A DNA stretch of 43,624 nt from a virus. The stretch spans positions 1-43,624 of IMG/VR virus record IMGVR_UViG_3300046694_000290, one strand, 5' to 3'. The stretch's first letter is position 1; each line of letters starts with the position of its first letter. The notes below the pieces were generated by a model that was given only the letters and a program-made list of their open reading frames with translations, was not told the origin of the DNA and did no database searches. The position numbers were made by a program, and so were the translations under genes. Positions 1 through 6,785 of the stretch are shown here, piece after piece.

Positions 1-32
1 GCAGGGGTGCCGATCACGTCTATCTCGATCAC
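1..32 (-). other. Truncated 5' end of the RusA-like gene (repeat copy)
   Basis: These bases repeat the first codons of the RusA-like gene found complete at 43110-43529. The GTG start overlaps the TGA stop of the next leftward gene in a GTGA arrangement. It is not a separate gene; it exists only because the contig is written with a terminal overlap. Confidence 0.9.
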
Positions 33-127
33 CCGGTGAGCCTCATTCGCTCCATGTCGGCATCTAGGTAAAGGATCATCGCGCCGGACGCGTCCGCCTT
101 CCCCGTACGGTTCTTCACGACGGAAAC
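1..127. repeat. Left copy of 127-bp direct terminal repeat
   Basis: Bases 1-127 are identical to 43498-43624. The repeat covers the start of the RusA-like gene and the 3' end of the helicase-like gene, so the two genes become contiguous once the contig is circularised. The length of 127 equals a common assembler k-mer, so an assembly overlap on a circular or circularly permuted molecule is more likely than a biological terminal repeat. Confidence 0.95.
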
Positions 128-823
128 GCCCATCTGTCGAGAACCGTCTTCGCCGATCCGGTGAAGGGTCAGGATCATTTCCGGCACGCGGCCTATCTGT
201 CCCTTGATCTGAGACAGGGGAACGGGCTGGTTACCGTCGTTGCTGTCGCCCTTTACGTGGTGCAGGGCGACCACACACGCACCCGTCATCCGGGCGAGTT
301 CGTGAAGGTACTCACAGACCTTTTCCAGGGCGACGTAAGAGTTACTGTCGCCCTCGGCATCCGGCACCACATTGGAAATGTTGTCCACGATGATCAGTTC
401 GGGCCAGGCCCCATAAGTGACCGCGAACGCCTTCAGTTCGGCTTCGAGGTCATCAATCGTGAGCGACGCGGTGAAGTCCCACCGAAGGTGATCGAGGCCG
501 TCTAGCTGAGCTTCTACGGCGTTCGTCTTGCCGTGCTCTAGGGCATTCTCGATATCCCTGGTAGACCAGCCCGAGACGTTCGCAGCACAACGCACGAACA
601 TGGTTTGAGGGTCGGTGTCCGCGCTGAAGTAGAAGGCCGGTACGCGGGCATGTAGGGCCAGGGCCATACTCAGGGCGGACTTACCGACACCGGGGGCCGC
701 AGAGATGATCGTGAACTGTCCTCGGCGGAAGTGCACAGTATTCGCGGCGAAGGTCTTAAAGAGCGTGGGAAGGGGTTCGCCGGTCTTTCCGGCATCGCCC
801 TTAGCTCGAACGATCGTGTACAA
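29..823 (-). CDS. DnaB/RepA-like RecA-fold ATPase (replicative helicase candidate)
   Basis: A 264-residue P-loop ATPase. Walker A is visible as APGVGKSA near residues 43-50 and Walker B as ELIIVDNI near 142-149. A histidine-rich ALHHVKGDS stretch and a QIKGQIGRVP stretch follow, as in the AAA_25/RepA and DnaB C-terminal helicase families. It probably unwinds DNA at the phage replication fork. The start is TTG, chosen because AAGGGA lies six bases upstream. The gene lies between a winged-helix-like protein and a RusA-like resolvase, with which it shares a GTGA overlap. It lacks a DnaB N-terminal domain, so a RepA-type hexameric helicase or a RadA-like recombination ATPase are alternatives. Confidence 0.8.
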   Translation of the reverse strand: MYTIVRAKGDAGKTGEPLPTLFKTFAANTVHFRRGQFTIISAAPGVGKSALSMALALHARVPAFYFSADTDPQTMFVRCAANVSGWSTRDIENALEHGKTNAVEAQLDGLDHLRWDFTASLTIDDLEAELKAFAVTYGAWPELIIVDNISNVVPDAEGDSNSYVALEKVCEYLHELARMTGACVVALHHVKGDSNDGNQPVPLSQIKGQIGRVPEMILTLHRIGEDGSRQMGVSVVKNRTGKADASGAMILYLDADMERMRLTG

Positions 824-844
824 GGGCGTTCCCTTCGCGGGCTC

Positions 845-1144
845 TTAGACGGACGACCAGACAGGCAGGGGGGCACAGTTGCGATAGCGGCTCTTCCGGA
901 ATTCGCCGGTCGTGGCGATCAGTCCGCGCTTCGCGGCTCGACGCATCACGGGGCCGAGGGCGCGCGGCTCACGCGGCTTGATCAAGCCCAGGTCCCAGAG
1001 ATCGTCAGTCGTGAAGTCGTCGAGAACGCCGGACACTTCGGCGACGAAGCCGAGGGCGTATCGCTTCCACTCGTCATCCGCATTCGCGTCCACCTGGGCG
1101 ATAGCAGCGTCACGGGTCTTCTGGGCGTCGAGGTTCGTAGGCAT
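845..1144 (-). CDS. Small winged-helix-like protein next to the helicase
   Basis: A 99-residue protein. Its second half (VMRRAAKRGLIATTGEFRKS and following residues) looks like a winged-helix recognition segment often seen in small phage proteins encoded beside DnaB-type helicases. It may bind DNA or load the helicase; that is inference from position. The ATG start has GGAG upstream. The leader of about 80 nt between the upstream element at 1227-1243 and the start carries a GTTTACAC site. Confidence 0.6.
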   Translation of the reverse strand: MPTNLDAQKTRDAAIAQVDANADDEWKRYALGFVAEVSGVLDDFTTDDLWDLGLIKPREPRALGPVMRRAAKRGLIATTGEFRKSRYRNCAPLPVWSSV

Positions 1145-1162
1145 GGGGCACTCCGCGGGCTT

Positions 1163-1170
1163 GTGTAAAC
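1163..1170 (-). promoter_or_regulatory. GTTTACAC site (dispersed operator-like motif)
   Basis: GTTTACAC on the minus strand, in the direction of transcription, 19 bases upstream of the 845-1144 gene. It is one of 24 GTTTAAAC/GTTTACAC sites in the genome. Confidence 0.5.
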
Positions 1171-1226
1171 GGGCATGAAGAGGGCGCGTTGGGCGGCCTT
1201 ACGGCCTGGCAGTCGCGCCCCTGCCA

Positions 1227-1243
1227 TTTCAAATATGAGCTTC
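1227..1243 (-). promoter_or_regulatory. 17-bp dispersed upstream element
   Basis: On the minus strand this reads GAAGCTCATATTTGAAA, matching the element near GAARCTANNATTTGGAA found at about twenty starts. It lies between the zinc-tailed protein gene and the leader of the winged-helix gene. Its TTTGAAA could be a -35 box, but no good -10 follows. Confidence 0.5.
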
Positions 1244-1247
1244 GGGC

Positions 1248-1694
1248 CTACTTAATGAACTCCAGGCCGCACGCGTCCGGGGTGCCCTGCGGGGCCGGGC
1301 AACCCCAGGCACGCCAGGTGCCAGGCTTGTTCCGGTAGGGCTTCTCGACGAACCGCTTCGTACCGTGCGGGCACGTCGGGGGCGTGCCGTAGGGGGTCTG
1401 GCCGGCCGGAGCCTGAGAAGGCGCCTGAGAAGGGGCCTGAGCGCCGTTGTGGCCGCCTCGGTCATAGCTTCCGGGGTGTTCGACCGGACGGGCCCCGAGC
1501 TGGGCCCCAAGGATCTCTTCGGCCCGAAGGGCGGTCACGGCCTCACCGATAAGGGCGGACACGCCAGACTGAGAGAAGCCGTTCAGAAGGTCGACCAGCT
1601 CAGTCTGAGAATCCGCCTTCACGACAACCCACGTAGCGTCATGGCCGCCGTGGCTCTTCATGGTCACGGTGAACTTCTCGGGGATGTCAGTCAT
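1248..1694 (-). CDS. Hypothetical protein with C-terminal Cys-rich tail
   Basis: A 148-residue protein in three parts: an N-terminal half of strands and helices, a central glutamine/alanine/proline-rich low-complexity linker (residues about 86-103), and a C-terminal segment with C-P-H-G, GCPAPQG and ACGLEF motifs that could bind zinc. The same tail occurs in small actinophage proteins of the replication module. A role in binding single-stranded DNA is possible from the layout but not shown. The ATG start overlaps the end of the nuclease gene by eight bases, with GGAG upstream, which suggests coupled translation. Confidence 0.6.
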   Translation of the reverse strand: MTDIPEKFTVTMKSHGGHDATWVVVKADSQTELVDLLNGFSQSGVSALIGEAVTALRAEEILGAQLGARPVEHPGSYDRGGHNGAQAPSQAPSQAPAGQTPYGTPPTCPHGTKRFVEKPYRNKPGTWRAWGCPAPQGTPDACGLEFIK

Positions 1695-2520
1695 TCACAG
1701 TCTCCTGATAGGGGTATTGGCGGGCGTCGACTCCGTTGAAGTCGCAGTAACGCCGAACGGTGCAGGTGCGGCACGCGTCGCCAGGGTTGGGAAGGAACAG
1801 GCCGAGACGAACGGCCTTATCCATGTTGCGGAACCATCGGGTGACCTTCTCTAGCGAGTAATCCTGAAGGTTCCACGCGTCGGTAGGGGCGTTGTTCTTC
1901 GCCATGAAGTAATCGCCGAAGCCGGGCTTCTCGCCGAACATGTCGTTCACGGCATGGTCGTAAATGGCTAGCTGAAAAGCCGTGTCGGGAAGCTTCGTAC
2001 CGGTCTTCAGGTCACGCACTCGAAGGTGACCATCCGGGTATTCGACGATCTGGTCAATGAAGCCTCGGATCATGATTCCGCCGAGATCGAGCGTGAATCC
2101 AAGCTCGACGGCCGGCTGACCTTCGATCGGTTCCCAGACACGTTCGGGGGCTTCTATCGCGTACTCGAAGTACGCTTCTACCTGATCGCGGCCACGCTCA
2201 CGGCGCTTCTTAATGTCGTTCTCGGGCTTCGTGGTGCCACCGGTGAGCCACCGGGAAACGTCCGGCTCGACGGCCAGGGCGGCGGCCATGTCCCGTTCCC
2301 AGGCTTCTTCGAACCACTCGGCCATCTGGTCGGGGCCGTAGGCCCGGTGGCTCTTCTCCCACTTCTCTACGGCTTCGTGGTAGGCCGTTCCCTGAATGAA
2401 CCACGCGGCTTGATTCTGCGGGGCCTTAGCGACCTTCTCTAGCCGGTAAGCCTCACCGCAGCGTACGAAGCTCCCGTACTGCGATACGGAGCGATGCGTT
2501 ACGGGTTCGCCCATGGTCAC
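1687..2520 (-). CDS. Cas4/RecB-type PD-(D/E)XK exonuclease
   Basis: A 277-residue nuclease. A cysteine in RCGEAY near residue 21, and C-terminal cysteines in DACRTCTVRRYCDF, fit the four-cysteine iron-sulphur site of Cas4/AddB-like nucleases. The catalytic core shows GTAYHEAVEKW, GFIDQIVEY and DLKTG, the usual histidine, aspartate and D-x-K residues. It probably resects DNA ends during phage recombination or replication. The GTG start overlaps the TGA of the preceding gene; an internal ATG two codons later is an alternative start. It sits in the leftward replication operon. Confidence 0.85.
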   Translation of the reverse strand: MTMGEPVTHRSVSQYGSFVRCGEAYRLEKVAKAPQNQAAWFIQGTAYHEAVEKWEKSHRAYGPDQMAEWFEEAWERDMAAALAVEPDVSRWLTGGTTKPENDIKKRRERGRDQVEAYFEYAIEAPERVWEPIEGQPAVELGFTLDLGGIMIRGFIDQIVEYPDGHLRVRDLKTGTKLPDTAFQLAIYDHAVNDMFGEKPGFGDYFMAKNNAPTDAWNLQDYSLEKVTRWFRNMDKAVRLGLFLPNPGDACRTCTVRRYCDFNGVDARQYPYQETVND

Positions 2521-2768
2521 GCCCTGGCGGGGGTCGGGTTGCCGGTGGCGACGTTCTCGATCTCGCCGAGGAACGCGGCCATGGTCACGATGTCCACGAA
2601 GTTCGGAACGGTGGCGTTCGAGAGGCGGACGGTAGCGCCGTGAACGACCAGCTCGACGACGTTTCGGCCGAGGCCCGCGTCATGGATGGGGCGCACGGTG
2701 ACCGCGCGGCCGTCAACGTCGGTGAAGCTCTTCGCGGGGGTGTTCTCCGAGGTGCCGAAGGCAGTCAT
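2517..2768 (-). CDS. Hypothetical 83-residue protein, first gene of the leftward replication operon
   Basis: A small acidic protein with no motif I recognise. The ATG has a GAGAGAGAA ribosome-binding stretch, and the dispersed 17-bp element lies 17 bases upstream, so it is probably the first gene of the replication and recombination operon. Its stop overlaps the nuclease start (GTGA). Confidence 0.6.
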   Translation of the reverse strand: MTAFGTSENTPAKSFTDVDGRAVTVRPIHDAGLGRNVVELVVHGATVRLSNATVPNFVDIVTMAAFLGEIENVATGNPTPARA

Positions 2769-2784
2769 GGGGTTCTCTCTCTCG

Positions 2785-2801
2785 TTCCAAATATGAGCTT
2801 C
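2785..2801 (-). promoter_or_regulatory. 17-bp dispersed upstream element
   Basis: On the minus strand GAAGCTCATATTTGGAA ends 16 bases before the ATG at 2768. It is a close match to the consensus seen before the capsid, primase and cassette genes. It probably contributes to the promoter or control of the replication operon. Confidence 0.6.
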
Positions 2802-2814
2802 AGGGCAAACGGAA

Positions 2815-2838
2815 GGGGCACCCTGGGGGAGGTGCCCC
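2815..2838 (-). terminator. Hairpin terminator after the 2865-3155 gene
   Basis: An eight-base-pair GGGGCACC/GGTGCCCC stem with a short loop lies directly downstream of the preceding leftward gene. The run of T after it is weak. Confidence 0.55.
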
Positions 2839-2864
2839 TAGAAGTCTTTTGAGTTGTTCACGGC

Positions 2865-3155
2865 CTAGTGGAAGATCCAACAAGCCGTAGTGTATTCGTC
2901 GTCATGTCCGCACCCGAGGGTGTCACTCGGGTATCCCTTCAGGGGAACCGCGTTGTTCGGCGACATGGACCGAGCTATTTCGTAGTCGTCTTCATCTGCG
3001 TTCTGCCGACAGTACGCGAATTCCATTCGCGTTCCGTTCGCGTACCTCAGTCTCGCGACCGAGAGAACTTTCGGTAGGTCGTACAGAACGTCAACGCCCT
3101 GAAGATCGGTCCCCGCATTGTTGAGGTCCAATCCTTGAGAGCTGTCTACCAACAT
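2865..3155 (-). CDS. Hypothetical 96-residue protein
   Basis: The open frame extends to 3278, but an ATG at 3155 preceded by GGGGAA is the better start, and the sequence before it has the base composition of non-coding DNA. The 96-residue product is acidic in its middle (NADEDDYE), with cysteines near the end (LGCGHDD, ACWIF). I recognise no family. It ends just before a hairpin, and lies between the replication operon promoter and the WhiB-like gene. Codon use includes more A/T-ending codons than its neighbours, so it may be a recent acquisition. Confidence 0.5.
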   Translation of the reverse strand: MLVDSSQGLDLNNAGTDLQGVDVLYDLPKVLSVARLRYANGTRMEFAYCRQNADEDDYEIARSMSPNNAVPLKGYPSDTLGCGHDDEYTTACWIFH

Positions 3156-3356
3156 GGGCTGTTCCCCGAGGCCGTTGCAACTTCTTCCGCATGCCCCCAA
3201 CCTGTGACCCGCGTCCTGAGTCCCTGTGAGGTTGGTGTCTGAAAACTGTAACTGGAAACGTTCACTCCGCACACACATTTCGGACCATGAACGTTCACCT
3301 GTTACATGTTCGTAACGCGCAAATCTGAACGCGCAAGTAAGGAAGGCGACCCTTAC

Positions 3357-3692
3357 CTAGGCGGCCAGGCCCGTCATTCGGCGAAGCCGGTCCGCCAAAG
3401 TCTTACGGGGCATGCTGAGTTCCCTGGCCATGGCCGAGATCGAAGTACCTTCAGCATGCATCTGCCGGATGCGAGCGTTGCTCTGCTCTTCGAGCAAAAT
3501 GAGCAAAAAGCGCTGAGCGCTTCGCCGATCCTCGGGGGTCATGCCGCCCCAAATGCCGAACTCCTCATTCTTACCCAACTCGGCACACTCGGCGCGAACG
3601 GGGCAGAAGCCGCAAGCTTCCTTCGCCTGGGCTATGTTTTCGGCCGTCTCGGAAAACCAAACGTCCGGATCAGCCTCGCAGGAATGCGACAA
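3357..3692 (-). CDS. WhiB-like transcriptional regulator with C-terminal HTH
   Basis: A 111-residue WhiB-family protein. Cysteines at 5, 27, 30 and 36 (CGFCPVRAEC) form the iron-sulphur site, followed by the family turn GIWGG near 46-50 and EDRR. The C-terminal third (GTSISAMARELSMPRKTLADR) looks like a helix-turn-helix, longer than the basic tail of ordinary WhiB proteins. WhiB proteins bind the principal sigma factor and redirect transcription, and phage versions are known to modulate host or lysogenic genes. The start is TTG with GAGG just upstream; an in-frame TGA immediately before rules out a longer protein. It has its own leader and the upstream 17-bp element at 3816. Confidence 0.88.
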   Translation of the reverse strand: MSHSCEADPDVWFSETAENIAQAKEACGFCPVRAECAELGKNEEFGIWGGMTPEDRRSAQRFLLILLEEQSNARIRQMHAEGTSISAMARELSMPRKTLADRLRRMTGLAA

Positions 3693-3775
3693 GATGCCTC
3701 ACTTATGCCGGGGGTTTCGTTTGCTCGGTTTCGCTCACGTCCCCGACTTTCTCGCCGGTTCCTCCGTGGCCTTCC

Positions 3776-3833
3776 CTCGCTGACATGTATATCTTCGCCC
3801 GACGCCCCTGGCGGAGTCAAATGATAGTTTCAG
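3776..3833 (-). promoter_or_regulatory. Promoter and leader region of the WhiB-like gene
   Basis: On the minus strand the 17-bp element (GAAACTATCATTTGACT) is followed by GATATACA and then directly by TGTCAGCGAG, the leader motif found at the predicted start of most cassette mRNAs. The gap from TTGACT to the TATACA-like -10 is longer than the usual 17-18 bases, so an activator may be needed. The leader to the TTG start is about 90 nt. Confidence 0.55.
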
Positions 3834-3843
3834 AACGCAGGAA

Positions 3844-3867
3844 GGCCGCCCCATACAAGGGGCGGCC
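3844..3867 (-). terminator. Terminator of the HTH gene at 3901-4386
   Basis: A nine-base-pair GGCCGCCCC/GGGGCGGCC stem with a six-base loop lies downstream of the leftward HTH gene. Confidence 0.65.
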
Positions 3868-3889
3868 CATCGGCGCACACGCGGATTCG

Positions 3890-3897
3890 GTTTAAAC
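3890..3897. promoter_or_regulatory. GTTTAAAC site at the 3' end of the HTH gene
   Basis: Palindromic GTTTAAAC four bases beyond the HTH gene stop codon and before its terminator, a position like that of phage stoperators. Confidence 0.45.
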
Positions 3898-3900
3898 GGG

Positions 3901-4386
3901 CTACGCGGTGCCCGAAGGGTCGACCACCTTTGAAGAGTCGTCGTTCGGCTTCTTCTCTTCCTCGAAGCGAATCAGGCTGTCGCCATCCGAAGGCCGGCGC
4001 TTCGAGTAGTACCAACCGCCCGTAGGGCTAGCCGGATTGGGGGCCATTTCCCGGTTGTAGCAGACCACAACATCGGCGGCCTTGACCTCTTCAAGCCACT
4101 TATCCAACATGCGCTCTTTCACGGCGGGAAGCTTCTCGCCCTGCTCTCGGCGCGAGTAGAGGCGAAGCATGCCGTTCGGGCGTGCCTGGGCATGCTCGGT
4201 CTTCACGGTCCAAGGGATGTACTTGCTGTGATCCGGGCGAGGCTTCGAGATCTTGGCATCACGCAACTGAAGGTAGACGGCACCCTTCGTGACGCCGTAC
4301 TTCTCGCCGATCTCCTCATAGGTCAAGCCCTTTTGGCGGTCGGCCCGCAGCACGTCACTGGATGGGAGCCTTCTCGGAGCCGGCAT
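3901..4386 (-). CDS. HTH DNA-binding protein divergent from integrase; candidate immunity repressor
   Basis: A 161-residue protein from an ATG at 4386 with GAAGGG upstream; the open frame continues to 4458 but overlaps the promoter. Residues about 20-45 (GLTYEEIGEKYGVTKGAVYLQL) form a clear helix-turn-helix, and the rest is basic then acidic. It is transcribed away from the integrase gene, the classic place for the lysogeny regulator, and has a good promoter (TTGACA, 18-base spacer, TACCTT). I infer that it is the repressor or a lysis-lysogeny switch protein; its family is not one I can name. Confidence 0.6.
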   Translation of the reverse strand: MPAPRRLPSSDVLRADRQKGLTYEEIGEKYGVTKGAVYLQLRDAKISKPRPDHSKYIPWTVKTEHAQARPNGMLRLYSRREQGEKLPAVKERMLDKWLEEVKAADVVVCYNREMAPNPASPTGGWYYSKRRPSDGDSLIRFEEEKKPNDDSSKVVDPSGTA

Positions 4387-4416
4387 AGGGGGAAACCCTT
4401 CAGGTCTGACGGTCGG

Positions 4417-4458
4417 AACTAGTTGATCAAGGTAGGGAAGTGCGCAAGTAGCTGTCAA
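4417..4458 (-). promoter_or_regulatory. Promoter of the HTH gene with palindrome at the start site
   Basis: On the minus strand TTGACA (4453-4458) and TACCTT (4429-4434) are 18 bases apart. The palindrome TTGATCAA inside CTAGTTGATCAAG overlaps the predicted start of transcription and would suit autoregulation. Confidence 0.6.
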
Positions 4459-4605
4459 CTGGAAGCTTGGTTGGCGACCAGTGTCTAGCTACGCGTCGAG
4501 TATAGAACGCGTAGAGCTTGGAAGGTTGTACGTATCGGGGAGAAACCTTAGATTGACGTGCGCCTCTATTCGGATTTTTGTTCGAATAGCACGTTCGAAG
4601 TCCCC

Positions 4606-4634
4606 TTGACGCCCCTTCGGGCGGTCCCTATCTT
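4606..4634 (+). promoter_or_regulatory. Predicted integrase promoter
   Basis: TTGACG and TATCTT are separated by 17 bases on the plus strand, with a C/G-rich inverted repeat in the spacer. The predicted start of transcription is about 140 bases before the preferred integrase start. Confidence 0.55.
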
Positions 4635-4697
4635 TGGGGTTTAAGCCGTACGTTTCCGCAGGTCAGAGCGCAAATCCTAGTTGTCCTGGAAGCTAGT

Positions 4698-4710
4698 TTC
4701 CAAATGTTAG
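4698..4710 (+). promoter_or_regulatory. 17-bp element variant before integrase
   Basis: TTTCCAAATGTTAG lies directly before the first possible ATG of the integrase. This orientation, with TTCCAAAT first, is the one seen in the spacer of the second class of cassette promoters. Confidence 0.4.
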
Positions 4711-4780
4711 GATGCCTGGGAAGTTGCTGTTCAGTCCTGCCGTACGGCGGTCAACTGGACCGACGAAGGGCGTATTGGGA

Positions 4781-5827
4781 ATGGCCAGGTCTGCTACTCC
4801 AAAAGTCAGCTATGCGGGGAAGCTCTACGTAGAGCAACGGGAAGCCCAGACGGGGCACGGCCGGCCCCTGCACTACCTACGGAGCCTCTTCCGGCGCTTC
4901 GCGGTGCACGTCGAGGACTGCCACGTAAGCAGCCTCCGGGCTCAGCACATCGAAGCCTTCTTCTACGGCCCTGGGGGCCTTCACGAAACGTGCCAGGCAA
5001 CGACCCTGGCCAACTACCGGGCGACCATGCGTAGCTTCCTGCGGTTCTGTGAGCGTCGGGAATGGACGCTCCGCACCATGGAGGTTCTGACCGAGGGCCT
5101 GAAGGAGAAGAGCACTCAGACGAACCGGAACCGCTACCGGATGACGCGGGAAGAGGTGCTTCTACTCCTCGAAGCGGCGGAGCATCCGCGCGACCGTGCC
5201 CTAGTCGCCTTCCTGGCGAACACGGGCCTTCGCATCTCCGAGGCCGTACGCATGCGGGTGCGTGACGTGGCCTTCAACAAGGGGGAGCTTTACGTGTACC
5301 TCCCGAAGACGAAGGAGGAGGTGACCGTTCCCCTGTCGCTCGACCTCGAACGGGAGCTTCGGGACTGGCTTCGCGCCTACACGGAAGAGGTCGGCACCGT
5401 GAAGCGCTCTTACTACCTCTTCCCGGTGTTCCATAAGGCGTTCTTCATGCACGGTCACGCCCAGGTCCCGAACCGTGAGCGTCGACTGAACCCCGAAGGC
5501 TGGATCTCTCACCCCACGTACATCATCAAAGACATTGCGGTGAAGGCGGGCATCGAGCTTGACCCTGGCGACGCGTGGCACACGCTGAGGCGGTCGTTCG
5601 CGCGCATCCTCTATGAGGACGCGCGAGAGCACGGCCACGACAACGCCCTTCGGATCGTTCAGGCCGCACTGAATCACAAGGAAGTCAGCACGACGGAGCG
5701 ATACCTAGGATTGGACATCGAGCGTCAGCGTTACGCCGACATGATCAAGGGGAAGCCGTTCCTGACCGCGAACGGGGACGGCGGTAAGATCATCCCGCTT
5801 GACGAGAGGAGGGCGGGCCGTGGCTAA
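4781..5827 (+). CDS. int: Tyrosine site-specific recombinase (integrase)
   Basis: Integrates and excises the prophage at attP/attB. Counted from the ATG at 4712 (371 residues), the catalytic residues are Arg174 in TGLRISEA, His290-x-x-Arg293 in HTLRR, His322 in LNHK and the nucleophile Tyr331 in TERYLG, all present. An N-terminal core-binding (SAM-like) domain occupies roughly residues 33-125. The ATG at 4781 (348 residues) is preferred because AAGGGC lies upstream, while the ATG at 4712 has no ribosome site. The next gene is translationally coupled. The set is complete, so the enzyme is probably active. Confidence 0.93.
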   Translation: MARSATPKVSYAGKLYVEQREAQTGHGRPLHYLRSLFRRFAVHVEDCHVSSLRAQHIEAFFYGPGGLHETCQATTLANYRATMRSFLRFCERREWTLRTMEVLTEGLKEKSTQTNRNRYRMTREEVLLLLEAAEHPRDRALVAFLANTGLRISEAVRMRVRDVAFNKGELYVYLPKTKEEVTVPLSLDLERELRDWLRAYTEEVGTVKRSYYLFPVFHKAFFMHGHAQVPNRERRLNPEGWISHPTYIIKDIAVKAGIELDPGDAWHTLRRSFARILYEDAREHGHDNALRIVQAALNHKEVSTTERYLGLDIERQRYADMIKGKPFLTANGDGGKIIPLDERRAGRG

Positions 5828-6062
5828 GGAAGTGATCTCCCGGTGCGACGAGTGCGGCACGACGGAAGACGTGCAAGAGTTCACGATCACGTACGGGGGC
5901 GAGACGAAAGACGTTGACCTCTGCCCCGAGCATGGCGGGCCGGTCCTGAAGGTCTTCACCCTGGGCACCGAGGTTCAGAACAGCACCCCGAAGCCTCGGA
6001 AGTCTTCGCGGTCGAGTCACGCCGTAGTGGCTATCGAGGATTGGAAGCCCGAAGAGCGGTAG
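5820..6062 (+). CDS. Small zinc-finger protein coupled to integrase (directionality-factor candidate)
   Basis: An 80-residue protein starting at GTG with GGAGG seven bases upstream; the start overlaps the integrase stop. The N-terminus has CDECG and a later DLCPEH, a plausible four-ligand zinc site, around short strands that resemble the Lsr2-type VEFxxxGxxYxIDL pattern. The C-terminal half is basic. Co-expression with the integrase suggests a recombination directionality factor or accessory DNA binder, but this is inference from position. A rightward/leftward terminator follows. Confidence 0.65.
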   Translation: MAKEVISRCDECGTTEDVQEFTITYGGETKDVDLCPEHGGPVLKVFTLGTEVQNSTPKPRKSSRSSHAVVAIEDWKPEER

Positions 6063-6082
6063 GCCGCCAGGCCCCAACACAG

Positions 6083-6113
6083 AAGCCCCCGAACCCTGTT
6101 GGGTCGGGGGCTT
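6083..6113. terminator. Bidirectional terminator between integrase operon and clamp gene
   Basis: A 13-base-pair near-perfect stem starting AAGCCCCCGA and ending TCGGGGGCTT, with a TGTT loop, sits between convergent genes. Confidence 0.75.
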
Positions 6114-6140
6114 CCTGCTGTCAGCGCGGGAATCCGCGGT

Positions 6141-6785
6141 TCACCAAAGCCCCTCGGGGCCTACGTTCTCTTCGTGCACTTCGCGGTCAATCGGCATGAT
6201 CACGCCCCTGAAGGTGGGGCCGATCTTGCACAGGATCGGTTCTTTGGCGTTGAAGACGCACATGTCGAGGGCGCGACCTAGGCCGTCCTTCCCCTTCGGG
6301 GCCTTCACCTTCGAGAACCGGGCCAGTAGGGCAGGGTCGAACGCGACCAGCTCGGGCATGGCCAGGGGCCGCCCTTCGAGCCGTGTAAACAGGCCGTCGA
6401 TGAACTCCCAGACAGGTTCGGCCGTGGCCGAAGCGTCCTGGGCCGCCGTAGGGGTGTCGTTGTTGCCGGGCCGGAACACCAGCCCGTCACCGGGCCGTAG
6501 TTCGAGCTTCCCGAAGCCCTTCTTGTCCTTCCGTCCGGCCGTGTCGAGGGCGGCCAGGGTGTCACGGTCGACATGCACCGTGACCCCCTCGGGAGGGCCT
6601 TCGTAGTCCTCAACAACGGCCGTGTCCTGGCCTATGGCGTATCCGTCTGTACCCGTGAACCGCAGGCCGGCGGGGCCGAGTTCAACCCGCGCGGTCGTCA
6701 CCATGGATCGGGCCGGAATGAAGGCGTGCGCGTTGTACGCGGCCCTGGCCATCTCTTCGCTAGGCAGCGTCACCGACGCTTGCAA
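6141..6785 (-). CDS. Beta sliding clamp (DnaN)-like protein, short form
   Basis: The product resembles DNA polymerase III beta-clamp domains. GLRFTGTDGYAIGQDTA matches the strand-turn-strand of a clamp domain, and PILCKIGPTFRGVIMPI matches the clamp C-terminus that ends in a MPxR-like motif. At about 214 residues it is well short of the usual 370, so it holds about two of three domains. It may act as a phage-specific processivity factor or a clamp mimic that competes with the host. The start is uncertain: TTG at 6785 has the strongest ribosome site (AGAGGAG); the frame extends to GTG 6857. It overlaps the end of the methyltransferase second frame. Confidence 0.7.
   Translation of the reverse strand: MQASVTLPSEEMARAAYNAHAFIPARSMVTTARVELGPAGLRFTGTDGYAIGQDTAVVEDYEGPPEGVTVHVDRDTLAALDTAGRKDKKGFGKLELRPGDGLVFRPGNNDTPTAAQDASATAEPVWEFIDGLFTRLEGRPLAMPELVAFDPALLARFSKVKAPKGKDGLGRALDMCVFNAKEPILCKIGPTFRGVIMPIDREVHEENVGPEGLW
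6383..6390 (-). promoter_or_regulatory. GTTTACAC site inside the clamp gene
   Basis: GTTTACAC on the minus strand, aligned with transcription, within coding sequence. Confidence 0.4.

Larger units (their letters stand above)
4459..4711. promoter_or_regulatory. Integrase-repressor intergenic control region
   Basis: No gene is visible in these 250 bases. They hold two near-direct repeats (TACGCGTCGAG and AACGCGTAGAG, 4490-4522) around TATAGA, an inverted repeat CTATTCG/CGAATAG near 4566-4590, a rightward promoter, and GTTTAAGC at 4639, one base off the operator-like motif. The attachment site may lie here, but I cannot define its core without a host sequence. Confidence 0.45.

Noticed and set aside
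3156-3278. Longer N-terminus of the 2865-3155 gene
   Set aside because: The extra 41 codons have no ribosome site and unlike composition, while the ATG at 3155 has GGGGAA upstream.
4459-4711. Assignment of attP core
   Set aside because: The region has repeats, but without a bacterial attachment site any core would be a guess.
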